From: Bacteroidales bacterium 6E
GTDB taxonomy: Bacteria; Bacteroidota; Bacteroidia; Bacteroidales; Prolixibacteraceae
Reading direction: 5' to 3'
DNA length: 64,000 nucleotides
Assembly (NCBI GenBank): GCA_001270045.2
Contig: DF970673.1
Location: forward strand, 71,209 to 135,208
Each line of letters opens with the position of its first letter. The stretch's first letter is position 1. Below are positions 54,787 to 64,000 of this stretch, piece by piece. The notes under the pieces are model-generated. The model worked only from the letters and a program-made list of their open reading frames with translations. It searched no databases and was not told the origin of the DNA. The position numbers and the translations under genes are program-made.

Positions 54787-57700
54787 ATGGCATTCAGAAA
54801 AGATAATAAAGCTAAAAGTAATTTTGCGAAAATTTCGATCAGTCTCGCATCTCCGGAAGAGATTCTGGAGCGTTCACATGGTGAGGTTTTGAAACCTGAG
54901 ACGATCAATTACAGGACTTACAAACCCGAAAGGGATGGTTTGTTCTGTGAAAGGATTTTTGGTCCGGTTAAAGACTATGAATGCCACTGCGGAAAATATA
55001 AACGTATCCGTTATAAAGGTATAGTTTGTGACCGTTGTGGAGTTGAGGTTACCGAGAAGAAAGTACGTCGCGAACGCATGGGGCACATTTCCTTGGTGGT
55101 TCCGGTTGCCCATATCTGGTACTTCCGTTCTCTTCCCAACAAAATTGGGTACCTTCTTGGGTTACCGACCAAAAAGCTGGATTCAATCATCTATTATGAG
55201 AGGTATGTCGTGGTTAACCCCGGTATTAAGGCTCCGGAGGTTAAATTTCTCGATTTCCTTTCAGAAGAGGAATATCTTGACATCATCGATACCCTTCCCA
55301 GGGAAAACCAATACCTGGAAGACGATGATCCCAACAAGTTTGTTGCCAAAATGGGTGCCGAAGCATTGCATGATATCCTGGGTAAAATCGATTTGGATGA
55401 ACTTTCATACGATCTGAGGCACAAAGCAAACACCGAAACCTCCCAGCAAAGAAAGAATGAAGCCCTGAAAAGGCTTCAGGTTGTCGAGGCTTTCCGTGCA
55501 AGCAAAAATCTCAACCGTCCTGAATGGATGATCGTGAAGGTTGTGCCTGTCATTCCTCCTGATTTAAGGCCTCTTGTACCGCTGGATGGAGGGCGGTTTG
55601 CCACATCGGACCTCAACGACCTTTATCGCAGGGTAATCATCAGGAATAACCGCTTGAAGAGATTGATTGAGATCAAGGCACCTGAGGTCATCCTGAGAAA
55701 CGAAAAACGAATGCTCCAGGAAGCTGTTGATTCGCTTTTTGATAACTCCAGAAAGGTTAATGCCGTAAAAACCGAGAATAACAGGGCCTTAAAATCACTG
55801 TCTGATAGCTTGAAAGGCAAGCAGGGACGTTTCCGTCAGAATTTGCTCGGTAAACGTGTCGATTATTCAGCCCGTTCCGTTATTGTTGTCGGGCCGAAAC
55901 TCAAGCTCCATGAGTGTGGTCTGCCAAAAGACATGGCAGCAGAGTTGTATAAACCTTTTGTCATTCGGAAACTGATTGAAAGAGGAATCGTGAAAACCGT
56001 CAAATCGGCCAAGAAGATCGTTGACCGTAAGGATCCTGTAGTTTGGGAAATCCTGGAAAACGTTCTCAAGGGTCACCCGGTTTTGTTGAACAGGGCACCC
56101 ACTCTTCACCGTCTTTCAATCCAGGCTTTCCAGCCGGTATTGATTGAAGGTAAGGCAATCCAATTACATCCTTTGGTATGTACGGGTTTCAACGCCGACT
56201 TCGATGGTGACCAGATGGCAGTACACCTTCCACTTGGGAACGCTGCCATTTTGGAAGCACAGTTACTGATGCTTGCATCCCATAACTTGCTTAACCCTGC
56301 CAATGGTGCCCCGATTACCGTACCTTCACAGGACATGGTTCTCGGACTATATTATATGACCAAAGCCAGACCTGGTGCAAAGGGTGATGGAATGGTATTC
56401 TATTCTCCCGATGAGGTCGTGATCGCTTTTAACGAAGGTGCTGTTTCCATGCACTCCCCGATCAAGGTTAAAATTGAAGATGTGGATGAGAAGGGTGAAT
56501 TCTTCCATCATATTATTGAAACCACTGTTGGACGCGTCCTATTCAATGAACACGTTCCACGAGGGGCAGGATACATCAATCAGTTATTGACCAAAAAGGC
56601 ACTTCGTAATATCATTACTGATGTGTTCAAGGTTGCCGGGAATGCCGCGACAGTTGCTTTCCTTGATGCTATCAAAGACCTGGGTTACTATTGGGCTTAC
56701 CGTGGTGGTCTCTCCTTCAACCTCGACGATGTTATTATTCCCGAGGATAAGAAGACGATCGTTGAAGAAGGTTACGAGGAAGTTGAGGAAGTCATCGCCA
56801 ACTATAACATGGGTTTCATTACCAATAATGAAAGATATAACCAGGTAATTGATATCTGGACACATGCCAACGCCAAGTTGACCCATTCGGTTATGAGAAC
56901 TTTAAGTTCCGACAAGCAAGGGTTTAACTCCATTTATATGATGTTGGACTCTGGGGCCCGTGGTTCGAAAGAACAGATCAGGCAGCTATGCGGAATGAGG
57001 GGTTTGATGGCTAAACCACAAAAGTCAGGATCAACAACATCCCAGATTATTGAAAACCCGATTCTCGCAAACTTCAAGGAAGGATTGTCAGTTTTGGAAT
57101 ACTTTATCTCAACCCACGGTGCCCGTAAAGGTCTCGCCGATACCGCTCTCAAGACAGCTGATGCCGGTTATCTGACACGCCGTCTTGTTGACGTGGCCCA
57201 GGATGTCATTATTTCGGAAGACGATTGTGGAACTTTGAGAGGATTGGTCGCCTCGGCAATCAAGAACAATGAGGAAGTTGTTGCGTCACTGTTTGACAGG
57301 ATTCTTGGCCGTACATCGGTTCACGATATCTATCATCCATTCAATGGGGAGCTTATTGTGAAGTCCGGTGATGAAATATCTGAGGATGTAGCCAATATTA
57401 TCGAAGAATCACCCATTGAAAGCGTGGAGATTCGTTCGGTGCTTACATGCGAATCTGAAGTGGGGGTTTGTGCCAAATGCTATGGCCGCAATCTGGCTTC
57501 AGGCAAAAAGGTACAGCGTGGTGAGGCGGTTGGTGTTATCGCTGCCCAGTCAATTGGTGAACCAGGTACCCAGCTTACGCTTCGTACTTTCCACGTTGGG
57601 GGTATTGCAGGTAACATTTCTGCCCAATCATCAGTTGTATCCAAATATGATGGCTATGCTGAAATTGAAGAGCTGAGAACGGTTGAGTATTTGGATAAGG

Positions 57701-59058
57701 AAGGAAAGAAAATTGATATTGTGGTGAGCCGTTTGGCAGAACTTAAGATCATTGACAAGAACACCAATATTCAATTGTCAAGCCACCCGATTCCTTACGG
57801 ATCAAAACTCTATATCAAAAATGGTGATGGAGTCACCAAAGGTTTGCTGATTTGTGAATGGGACCCTTACAATGGTGTTATTATCACGGAGTTCGACGGT
57901 ACTATCGAATTTGACAGTCTTGTGGAAGGTATTACGTTCCGTGAAGAGTCAGATGAACAGACGGGTTACAATGAGAAAGTAATTATTGAAACCAGGGATA
58001 AGACCAAGAACCCATCGCTCCGGATCCTTGATAAGGATGGTGAGGTCATCAGGGCATATAACTTGCCGGTGGGAGGTCACCTCTCGGTGAACAATGGTGA
58101 TAAGGTTAAGGCTGGTCAGGTTCTGGTCAAGATTCCACGTGCTGCCGGTAAAGCCGGTGATATCACGGGTGGTCTTCCAAGGGTAACCGAGCTATTTGAG
58201 GCACGTAATCCTTCGAATCCGGCAGTAGTTTCCGAAATTGACGGCGAAATAACCCTTGGCAAGATCAAGAGGGGTAATCGTGAAATCATCGTAACGTCCA
58301 AAACTGGTGAGGTCAAGAAGTATCTGGTTCCATTGTCCAAACAGATTTTGGTTCAGGATAATGACTATATCAGGGCTGGTACACCACTGTCTGATGGAGC
58401 CACCACTCCTTCCGATATACTTGCCATCAAAGGGCCTACAGCTGTCCAGGAATATATTCTTAACGAAGTACAGGACGTATATCGGATGCAGGGCGTGAAG
58501 ATTAACGATAAACATTTTGAGGTAATCATTCGTCAGATGATGCGCAAAGTGGAAATCGATGATCCGGGGGATACCCGATTCCTTGAAAAGCAGGTAGCTG
58601 ACAAGAACGAGTTTATGCAGGAGAATGACTGGATTTACAACAAGAAAGTTGTTGTGGAGCCGGGAGATTCTGAAGGACTTCGTCCTGGCCAGATTATTTC
58701 TGCGCGAAGACTCAGGGATGAAAATTCACTGCTCAGGAGAAAGGATAAACGTTTGGTTGAAGCGAGGGATGCAATCCCTGCAACATCAAGTCAGGTGCTT
58801 CAAGGTATTACCAGGGCTGCGCTGCAGACGAGGAGCTGGCTGTCAGCGGCCTCATTCCAGGAAACCACCAAGGTATTGAATGAAGCTGCCATCCAGGGAA
58901 AAATGGACTACCTTGACGGACTGAAAGAGAACGTGATCTGCGGTCACCTGATACCTGCCGGTACGGGTCTGAAAGAATACAAAAACCTGGTTGTCGGGTC
59001 AAAGACCGAGTATGATCGGTTAGTCGACATGAAGGAGCCAGTAGAAGAAGAAGAGTAA
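54787..59058 (+). CDS. rpoC: RNA polymerase beta' subunit
   Basis: 1,423 residues. The N-terminal zinc ribbon has Cys66, Cys68, Cys81 and Cys84. The catalytic Mg loop is NADFDGD at 469-475 with all three Asp. The trigger-loop/bridge-helix region ([24 protein letters not shown]) and the second zinc site ([14 protein letters not shown]) follow, then the long beta-rich insertion before the C-terminal [25 protein letters not shown] motif. 54 bases after rpoB, in the same transcript. Confidence 0.97.
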   Translation: MAFRKDNKAKSNFAKISISLASPEEILERSHGEVLKPETINYRTYKPERDGLFCERIFGPVKDYECHCGKYKRIRYKGIVCDRCGVEVTEKKVRRERMGHISLVVPVAHIWYFRSLPNKIGYLLGLPTKKLDSIIYYERYVVVNPGIKAPEVKFLDFLSEEEYLDIIDTLPRENQYLEDDDPNKFVAKMGAEALHDILGKIDLDELSYDLRHKANTETSQQRKNEALKRLQVVEAFRASKNLNRPEWMIVKVVPVIPPDLRPLVPLDGGRFATSDLNDLYRRVIIRNNRLKRLIEIKAPEVILRNEKRMLQEAVDSLFDNSRKVNAVKTENNRALKSLSDSLKGKQGRFRQNLLGKRVDYSARSVIVVGPKLKLHECGLPKDMAAELYKPFVIRKLIERGIVKTVKSAKKIVDRKDPVVWEILENVLKGHPVLLNRAPTLHRLSIQAFQPVLIEGKAIQLHPLVCTGFNADFDGDQMAVHLPLGNAAILEAQLLMLASHNLLNPANGAPITVPSQDMVLGLYYMTKARPGAKGDGMVFYSPDEVVIAFNEGAVSMHSPIKVKIEDVDEKGEFFHHIIETTVGRVLFNEHVPRGAGYINQLLTKKALRNIITDVFKVAGNAATVAFLDAIKDLGYYWAYRGGLSFNLDDVIIPEDKKTIVEEGYEEVEEVIANYNMGFITNNERYNQVIDIWTHANAKLTHSVMRTLSSDKQGFNSIYMMLDSGARGSKEQIRQLCGMRGLMAKPQKSGSTTSQIIENPILANFKEGLSVLEYFISTHGARKGLADTALKTADAGYLTRRLVDVAQDVIISEDDCGTLRGLVASAIKNNEEVVASLFDRILGRTSVHDIYHPFNGELIVKSGDEISEDVANIIEESPIESVEIRSVLTCESEVGVCAKCYGRNLASGKKVQRGEAVGVIAAQSIGEPGTQLTLRTFHVGGIAGNISAQSSVVSKYDGYAEIEELRTVEYLDKEGKKIDIVVSRLAELKIIDKNTNIQLSSHPIPYGSKLYIKNGDGVTKGLLICEWDPYNGVIITEFDGTIEFDSLVEGITFREESDEQTGYNEKVIIETRDKTKNPSLRILDKDGEVIRAYNLPVGGHLSVNNGDKVKAGQVLVKIPRAAGKAGDITGGLPRVTELFEARNPSNPAVVSEIDGEITLGKIKRGNREIIVTSKTGEVKKYLVPLSKQILVQDNDYIRAGTPLSDGATTPSDILAIKGPTAVQEYILNEVQDVYRMQGVKINDKHFEVIIRQMMRKVEIDDPGDTRFLEKQVADKNEFMQENDWIYNKKVVVEPGDSEGLRPGQIISARRLRDENSLLRRKDKRLVEARDAIPATSSQVLQGITRAALQTRSWLSAASFQETTKVLNEAAIQGKMDYLDGLKENVICGHLIPAGTGLKEYKNLVVGSKTEYDRLVDMKEPVEEEE

Positions 59059-59069
59059 ACACTGATAAG

Positions 59070-59393
59070 ATGAGCGATAATAATCAAAATAAGCAGCAAT
59101 TGAATATTGAACTCAGCGAGGAAATCGCTCAGGGAATTTATTCCAATTTAGCAGTTATTACCCATTCAAGTTCAGAGTTTGTAATTGATTTTGTCAGGAT
59201 AATGCCCGGTGTTCCCAAGGCAAATGTCAAATCGAGGATAATCCTTACCCCGGAACATGCCAAACGGCTTCTTCTGGCGTTGCAGGACAATGTCGGAAAA
59301 TTTGAAAGGGCCAATGGCCCGATTAAAATCAGTTCAGGTAATGATCCCATGATGCCGCCGATGACTTTTGGAGGTCCTCCGGCCCAGGCATAA
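59070..59393 (+). CDS. DUF3467 domain protein
   Basis: 107 residues. The conserved body runs from LNIELSEEIAQGIYSNLAVITHSSSEFVIDFVRIMPG to SRIILTPEHAKRLLLALQDNVGKFE, and the tail is proline-, glycine- and methionine-rich (MMPPMTFGGPPAQA). DUF3467 proteins directly after rpoC are common in Bacteroidota; their role is not established, though the place suggests a tie to transcription. It starts 11 bases after rpoC and is closed by a strong terminator, so it is the last gene of the operon. Confidence 0.9.
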   Translation: MSDNNQNKQQLNIELSEEIAQGIYSNLAVITHSSSEFVIDFVRIMPGVPKANVKSRIILTPEHAKRLLLALQDNVGKFERANGPIKISSGNDPMMPPMTFGGPPAQA

Positions 59394-59405
59394 GATAAGA
59401 TAGAA

Positions 59406-59435
59406 AGAGGTTCTTTTAAGAGCCTCTTTTTTTTT
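59406..59435 (+). terminator. Rho-independent terminator of the tuf-rpoC-DUF3467 transcription unit
   Basis: AGAGGTTCTT (59406-59415) pairs with AAGAGCCTCT (59418-59427; one G-U) and is followed by an eight-base T run. Confidence 0.88.
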
Positions 59436-59684
59436 GCTATTGAACGGTTTATGGAATTCTGTAATGAATAATCAGGACGGGTCAGTTTTAATTTTATTAC
59501 CATACGTTATTTAAAATCAGTATAAATTTTCGGGTTGAATTTCAGAAATCAGAATTTTATATAAAATGGTTTGATTGTTTTAATGCCTTGAAATGAAAAC
59601 GCTGGTTTCAATTCTGTCTCTCATTTGATGGCTGAATCAGCCGATATACCCATCCTTTCCCTTATTCCCGTCCGGAAGCCCTTC
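59436..59684. other. Left part of the 59436-59939 intergenic region
   Basis: 504 AT-rich bases between the terminator and etfB. The short plus-strand open frame at 59625-59831 has no family features and overlaps the promoter, so I do not count it as a gene. The remaining content is the etfB promoter and a leader of about 218 nt. Confidence 0.6.
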
Positions 59685-59715
59685 TTTGTACTTAACTTGT
59701 CAGTTTATATATTTG
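59685..59715 (+). promoter_or_regulatory. Bacteroidota promoter of the etfB-etfA-acd operon
   Basis: TTTG (59685-59688), exactly 19 nt, then TATATTTG (59708-59715): a perfect match in both boxes. The 5' leader to etfB would be about 218 nt, long enough for regulation in the mRNA. Confidence 0.75.
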
Positions 59716-59939
59716 CTGAGGCCGATATGCCGAACCATGGAATTATTACTTTCGGGAACAAACTGAAGGCACTTCTGATCCATTTTTGGAATTTGCGGCC
59801 ATATATCTTAAAGTTTTATTTATTCTGGTAAGATGTGTTCCAAAGAGTAGAAGCACACCTGTAGGGGTGATGTGTATTTCGGAGGGAGTATCCGATGGAA
59901 GTGGAACAATCTAAACATTAAAAACTAAATGTAATCCAA

Positions 59940-60815
59940 ATGAAAGGTTTAAAAATTATTGTTTTGGCAAAGCAGGTGCCCGATACCCGAAATGTAGGGA
60001 AAGATGCCATGAAGGCTGATGGGACTGTTAACCGAGCTGCGCTGCCGGCAATTTTTAATCCGGAAGACCTGAATGCATTAGAGCAGGCTTTGCAGATTAA
60101 AGATCGTATACCGGGCAGTAAGGTTACCGTATTGACGATGGGGCCGGGGAGGGCTGCCGACATTATCAGGGAAGGATTGTTCCGGGGGGCTGATGATGGA
60201 ATACTTTTAAGTGACCGTGCATTTGCAGGATCTGATACCCTTGCAACCTCCTATGCCCTATCTCAGGCCATTAAAAAAATGGAGAATTTTGACCTGATCG
60301 TGGCTGGGCGACAGGCTATTGACGGAGATACTGCGCAGGTTGGTCCACAGGTTGCCGAAAAACTCGGTCTGCCGCAATTGACCTATGTTGAAGAGTTAAT
60401 GGAAATTACTGAAAAGCATGCAACCGTGAAAAGGCGATTGGAACGCGGGGTGGAGATATCATCGTGCCCGCTTCCCCTGCTCCTGACGGTGAATGGCTCT
60501 GCAGCGGACTGCAGAGCCCGGAATGCCAGATTGCTGATGAAATACAAACATGCCAAAACCGTTTCGGAGATACAAAATGCCAACGAAGATTATCTACATC
60601 TGTATAATGATCGTCCCTACCTTACCATTACTGAGTGGTCGGTGAATGACATTGAAACTGATCAGGGGCAACTTGGACTCAGTGGATCGCCCACAAAGGT
60701 CAAGAAAATTGATAATGTGATCCTTCAGGCTAAAGAATCAAAGGTGATTTCTTCTTCGGATGAGGATATTGAAGCACTGATGCAAGAGCTGATCGAAAGC
60801 CACACCATCGGTTAA
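59940..60815 (+). CDS. etfB: Electron transfer flavoprotein beta subunit
   Basis: 291 residues. The EtfB fold starts IIVLAKQVPDTRNV, then FNPEDLNALEQALQIKDRIPGSKVTVLTMGPG and the AMP-site region FDLIVAGRQAIDGDTAQVGPQVAEKLGLPQLTYVEEL. EtfB carries the AMP-binding and partner-docking side and pairs with EtfA next door. The ETF dimer takes electrons from acyl-CoA dehydrogenases, which the third gene of this operon encodes. Start codon ATG just after a purine-poor leader. Confidence 0.95.
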   Translation: MKGLKIIVLAKQVPDTRNVGKDAMKADGTVNRAALPAIFNPEDLNALEQALQIKDRIPGSKVTVLTMGPGRAADIIREGLFRGADDGILLSDRAFAGSDTLATSYALSQAIKKMENFDLIVAGRQAIDGDTAQVGPQVAEKLGLPQLTYVEELMEITEKHATVKRRLERGVEISSCPLPLLLTVNGSAADCRARNARLLMKYKHAKTVSEIQNANEDYLHLYNDRPYLTITEWSVNDIETDQGQLGLSGSPTKVKKIDNVILQAKESKVISSSDEDIEALMQELIESHTIG

Positions 60816-60841
60816 TTTAACCATTAAACATTGAAAATTGT

Positions 60842-61861
60842 ATGAACAACATATTTGTATATTGTGAAATTGAGGACGGTGTTCTGGCAGAGGTCAGTCT
60901 TGAACTCCTGACAAAGGGAAGAAAACTGGCTGATACACTAAAATGTAAATTGGAAGCCGTTGTAATAGGTGCCGGACTTCAGGGAATTGAAAATCAGATT
61001 TTCCCGTTCGGCGTAGATATATTGCATTTAGCAGACGATTCGAGACTGTATCCTTACCAGACTCTTCCACATACATCAATTGTGGTGAAGCTTTTTGAAC
61101 AGGAAAAGCCACAGATCGCATTAATGGGTGCCACTTCAATTGGCAGGGACCTGGGACCTCGTGTTTCATCGGCACTGCATAGCGGACTTACCGCTGACTG
61201 TACCAGCCTGGAAATCGGGGATCATGAAGACAAAAAAGCCGGAATGCATTACAAGGATTTGCTATTCCAGATCAGACCTGCTTTTGGCGGTAACATTATT
61301 GCGACCATCATAAATCCGGATTGCAGACCTCAAATGGCAACAGTTCGGGAAGGGGTAATGAAAAAGGAGATTCTGGATCCGGACTATAAAGGTGAAGTAA
61401 GGACCATTGATGTTGAAAAATGGGTATCATCCGAAGATTTTGTTGTCAGCATCATTGACCGGCATATTGAACAGAGTAAGGTAAACCTCAAAGGCGCTCC
61501 AATAGTGATTGCTGGAGGATATGGAATGGGCTCAAGGGAAAATTTCAATTTGCTTTATGATCTGGCTGAAGTGCTGGGTGGTGAAGTTGGCGCATCAAGG
61601 GCGGCCGTGGATGCAGGATATGCAAGCCATGAAAGGCAGATTGGCCAAACAGGTGTGACTGTTCGTCCAAAACTTTACATTGCCTGTGGAATTTCAGGCC
61701 AGATCCAACACAGGGCTGGTATGGAGGAGTCTTCCCAAATCATTGCGATTAATACGGATCCTGAAGCACCTATCAATGCAGTAGCAGATTATGTCATCAC
61801 CGGTGATGTCGCAGAAATCATTCCCAAGATGATTAAGTTTTACAGAAAAAATACCAAGTAA
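60842..61861 (+). CDS. etfA: Electron transfer flavoprotein alpha subunit
   Basis: 339 residues. N-terminal Rossmann-like half and the C-terminal FAD-binding half with GGYGMGSRENFNLLYDLAEVLGGEVGASRAAVDAGY and the IACGISGQIQHRAGMEES segment that contacts FAD. It completes the ETF heterodimer and passes electrons to the ETF:quinone oxidoreductase or, in anaerobes, to other acceptors. 26 bases after etfB, with the dehydrogenase 27 bases further on. Confidence 0.95.
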   Translation: MNNIFVYCEIEDGVLAEVSLELLTKGRKLADTLKCKLEAVVIGAGLQGIENQIFPFGVDILHLADDSRLYPYQTLPHTSIVVKLFEQEKPQIALMGATSIGRDLGPRVSSALHSGLTADCTSLEIGDHEDKKAGMHYKDLLFQIRPAFGGNIIATIINPDCRPQMATVREGVMKKEILDPDYKGEVRTIDVEKWVSSEDFVVSIIDRHIEQSKVNLKGAPIVIAGGYGMGSRENFNLLYDLAEVLGGEVGASRAAVDAGYASHERQIGQTGVTVRPKLYIACGISGQIQHRAGMEESSQIIAINTDPEAPINAVADYVITGDVAEIIPKMIKFYRKNTK

Positions 61862-61888
61862 TTTGGGTTCAATTATAAATAAGACAAA

Positions 61889-63601
61889 ATGGCTAATTAT
61901 TATATCGATAACAGAGACTTGAAATTCCATCTTCACCATCCGCTGATGGAAAAGATCGTTCAGTTGAAAGAAAGGAATTTCAGTGAAAAAGATCAGTTCG
62001 ACTTCGCACCTATGGATTTTGAAGATGCCATGGACAGCTATGAGAAAGTACTGGAAGTGGCAGGTGAAATCAGTGGCGATGTAATAGCACCCAATGCCGA
62101 AGGTGTTGATGCCCAAGGACCTCAAGTGATTGACGGACATGTGAAATATGCGGATGGTACCCGTGATAACATCGATGCCCTTGTAAAGGCAGGCTTGATG
62201 GGAATGTCGTTGCCCCGTCGATTTGGAGGCCTCAATTTTCCAATTGTTCCTTATATTATGGCAGCGGATGTTGTATCGCGGGCTGATGCCGGATTTGTCA
62301 ATATATGGGGGTTGCAGGACTGTGCCGAAACCATCAACGAATTTGCTTCGGAAGAGCAGAAAATGGAATACTTGCCTCAAGTGGCTGCAGGGGCGACAAT
62401 GGCCATGGACCTGACTGAGCCGGACGCCGGCTCTGATTTGCAGGCTGTCCAGCTTAAGGCTACCTACGATGAACAAAAGGGGGTATGGCTTCTGAATGGG
62501 GTTAAGCGCTTCATTACCAACGGCGATGGGGATATCTCGCTGGTATTGGCACGAAGTGAAGCAGGCACCAAGGATGGCCGAGGACTTTCAATGTTTATCC
62601 ATCATAAGATGAATGGTGGTGTAACAGTTCGACGGATCGAGCATAAAATGGGGATCATTGGTTCACCTACCTGTGAATTGGTTTTCAGGGATGCACCTGC
62701 AGAACTCGTAGGCAGCCGGAAAATGGGCCTTATTAAATATGTTATGGCTCTTATGAATGGTGCGCGACTGGGAATTGCTGCCCAATCGGTTGGTATATCT
62801 GAGGCAGCTTACCGGGAAGCTCTCCAATATGCAATGGAACGTATCCAGTTCGGAAAAGCAATCATCCGGTTCCCGGCGGTATACGAAATGATTTCCACCA
62901 TGAAAGCCAAACTTGATGCATCCAGAACACTTCTTTATGAAACTGCCCGGTTTGTCGACATGTATAAAACCTATATGCATATCGCTGAAGAGAGAAAGCT
63001 TGAACCGCACGAAAGGGATGAAATGAAGCAGTACCAGAAACTTGCGGATCTTTTTACTCCATTGGTTAAGGGCATGTCGAGCGAATTCTGCAATCAATTG
63101 GCATACGATGCCGTTCAAATTCATGGAGGATCTGGTTTCATGAAGGATTATCCAGTCGAACGCATATACAGGGATGCCAGGATCACTTCGATTTATGAAG
63201 GAACCACACAGCTGCAAGTTGTTGCTGCAATCAGGGGTGTAACAACAGGGGCATATTTAAACCAGATCAGGGAATATGAGTCACAAAAGGTTGCTCCGGA
63301 ACTGGCGTTTTTGAAGCGATCGCTGATCATTATGACCGATGAATATGAACATGCAGTAAAGCATGTCCTGGATGTTAACGATAATGAATATGTAGATTTC
63401 CATGCAAGAAGGATGGTGGAAATGGCAGGTTACATCATCATGGGTTATCTTTTGATGTTGGATGCCAATCGCGACAGGGAATATCTGAGGTCCGCAAGGA
63501 ATTTTGTGAAGTTTGGAAAAGGAAGTGTCCATGCACATGCCGTATTTATCGGTAGCAGTACAGTCGATGATTTGGGTTCCTATAAATATCTTTTGGTATA
63601 A
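61889..63601 (+). CDS. Acyl-CoA dehydrogenase with C-terminal extension
   Basis: 570 residues, longer than the ~380 of MCAD-type enzymes. Three core domains are visible: an N-terminal helical domain; the beta domain with AMDLTEPDAGSDLQAVQLKA and the GVKRFITNG strand; and the C-terminal helical domain. The catalytic Glu is in SIYEGTTQLQV (about residue 437), and MKDYPVERIYRDARI precedes it. An additional ~120 residues after that, mostly helical, recall the extension of very-long-chain enzymes. The substrate is unknown. As part of one transcript with etfBA, electrons should go to the ETF beside it. Confidence 0.9.
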   Translation: MANYYIDNRDLKFHLHHPLMEKIVQLKERNFSEKDQFDFAPMDFEDAMDSYEKVLEVAGEISGDVIAPNAEGVDAQGPQVIDGHVKYADGTRDNIDALVKAGLMGMSLPRRFGGLNFPIVPYIMAADVVSRADAGFVNIWGLQDCAETINEFASEEQKMEYLPQVAAGATMAMDLTEPDAGSDLQAVQLKATYDEQKGVWLLNGVKRFITNGDGDISLVLARSEAGTKDGRGLSMFIHHKMNGGVTVRRIEHKMGIIGSPTCELVFRDAPAELVGSRKMGLIKYVMALMNGARLGIAAQSVGISEAAYREALQYAMERIQFGKAIIRFPAVYEMISTMKAKLDASRTLLYETARFVDMYKTYMHIAEERKLEPHERDEMKQYQKLADLFTPLVKGMSSEFCNQLAYDAVQIHGGSGFMKDYPVERIYRDARITSIYEGTTQLQVVAAIRGVTTGAYLNQIREYESQKVAPELAFLKRSLIIMTDEYEHAVKHVLDVNDNEYVDFHARRMVEMAGYIIMGYLLMLDANRDREYLRSARNFVKFGKGSVHAHAVFIGSSTVDDLGSYKYLLV

Positions 63602-63624
63602 TTATATCGTACTATTTAAATAGG

Positions 63625-63650
63625 AGTCGGGCTGAAGGCCCGACTTTTTT
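63625..63650 (+). terminator. Rho-independent terminator of the etfB-etfA-acd operon
   Basis: An 8-bp stem AGTCGGGC/GCCCGACT with loop TGAAG (63625-63645) and a T run, 23 bases after the stop. Confidence 0.88.
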
Positions 63651-63900
63651 CGTTTAATGACTTTTTTCCATAAATTGTCAAAAAATGCAGAAGGAATATT
63701 TGGAATTAATAAAGCATCAGATATTCATTAAGTTAGGTTTCCGTTTAATCCTCAGCGCCTCTGCCGCAGGGCCAATGTTAATCCAATGTTAATCGAAAGT
63801 TTACTTTGGGTATTTAAAAAAATTACAAAGTGTTTTGCCTGAAAATCATTTCTTTAGAATGTCACTCGCCGAGGTTCCCCAAACTTTTTTTCATAACCGG
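63651..63900. other. Intergenic region before the last promoter
   Basis: About 250 bases with no credible ORF. It includes the tandem 11-bp repeat CCAATGTTAAT at 63772-63793 and leads into the promoter below. Confidence 0.55.
63772..63793. repeat. Tandem 11-bp repeat
   Basis: Two adjacent perfect copies of CCAATGTTAAT (63772-63782 and 63783-63793), about 110 bases before the promoter at 63901. It may be an upstream protein site or a chance duplication. Confidence 0.5.
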
Positions 63901-63931
63901 TTTGCAGGAATAAAAAGCTTGACTACTTTTG
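63901..63931 (+). promoter_or_regulatory. Perfect Bacteroidota promoter, possibly of an rRNA operon
   Basis: TTTG (63901-63904), 19 nt, then TACTTTTG (63924-63931). The presumed leader begins GCAGCCGC and contains a CGC-GAAA-GCG tetraloop hairpin (63936-63945), then GAAGTTCTAGAG. To my recollection this type of start resembles the leaders of Bacteroidota rRNA operons; the transcribed gene lies beyond the window, so its identity is inferred. Confidence 0.6.
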
Positions 63932-64000
63932 CAGCCGCGAAAGCGAAGTTCTAGAGGTAATGAATATGCAAGGCTAAAGACTTGGGATGATATGGGGATG

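Noticed and set aside
59625..59831. 68-codon plus-strand open frame before etfB
   Set aside because: It overlaps the perfect promoter pair at 59685-59715 and has no recognisable features.

Overview
The window is a chromosomal stretch of a member of the Bacteroidota, most likely a free-living Bacteroidales-like lineage. The pointers are: a PorT-type outer-membrane protein of the type IX secretion system (T9SS); a 2,291-residue SprB-repeat protein ending in a T9SS sorting domain; an Omp85 protein carrying a lipobox (TamL type); a short AMP nucleosidase; a DUF3467 gene directly after rpoC; and promoters with the Bacteroidota pattern TTTG, 19-21 nt, TAnnTTTG in front of several operons. No phage, plasmid, insertion sequence or CRISPR array is visible.

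Layout. 1-4380 (+): end of an EamA transporter, tyrS, then a translationally coupled Wzz-like/O-antigen-ligase-like pair. 4494-11539 (mostly -): efp, a YD-repeat lipoprotein, a DUF3108 protein with tsaB, yqgE (+), a divergent class IV aminotransferase-like protein, a rhomboid protease, holA and an AMP nucleosidase. 11614-23779: a lone HsdR_N-like nuclease domain (+), then a long minus-strand series: GNAT, a GT2/sugar-transferase-like fusion, recR, purA, fur, rsh, gmhB, gmhA, a GT4 glycosyltransferase, a NUDIX protein, miaA and a pRiA4b-ORF3-like protein. 23780-26552 is gene-poor: gapA, a 46-residue lipoprotein and a structured repeat region.

26553-33428 (+) is the giant surface protein. 33523-43181: nitroreductase, GT2, SDR, a PurL-like half protein, ubiE/menG, porT, a TrmH-family methyltransferase, tamL, and a sodium:neurotransmitter-type symporter broken by a frameshift. 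43367-59393 is the translation/transcription core: an HhH protein, rpsU-xerD-hpf, tRNA-Gly, tRNA-Thr, tuf, a tRNA-shaped element without an anticodon arm, secE, nusG, rplKAJL, rpoBC, DUF3467. 59940-63601: etfB-etfA-acyl-CoA dehydrogenase. The window ends with a strong-looking promoter whose gene lies outside; its leader resembles that of an rRNA operon.

How the genes work together. PorT and the giant protein belong to the same export pathway. TamL, GmhA/GmhB, the Wzz/Wzy-like pair and the glycosyltransferases serve the outer membrane and its glycans. etfBA plus the dehydrogenase form one electron-transfer unit. The least expected item is the 56-nt tRNA-like element at 47867-47922: it has a 7-bp acceptor stem, a D arm and a canonical T arm, but a 7-nt linker where the anticodon arm should be.
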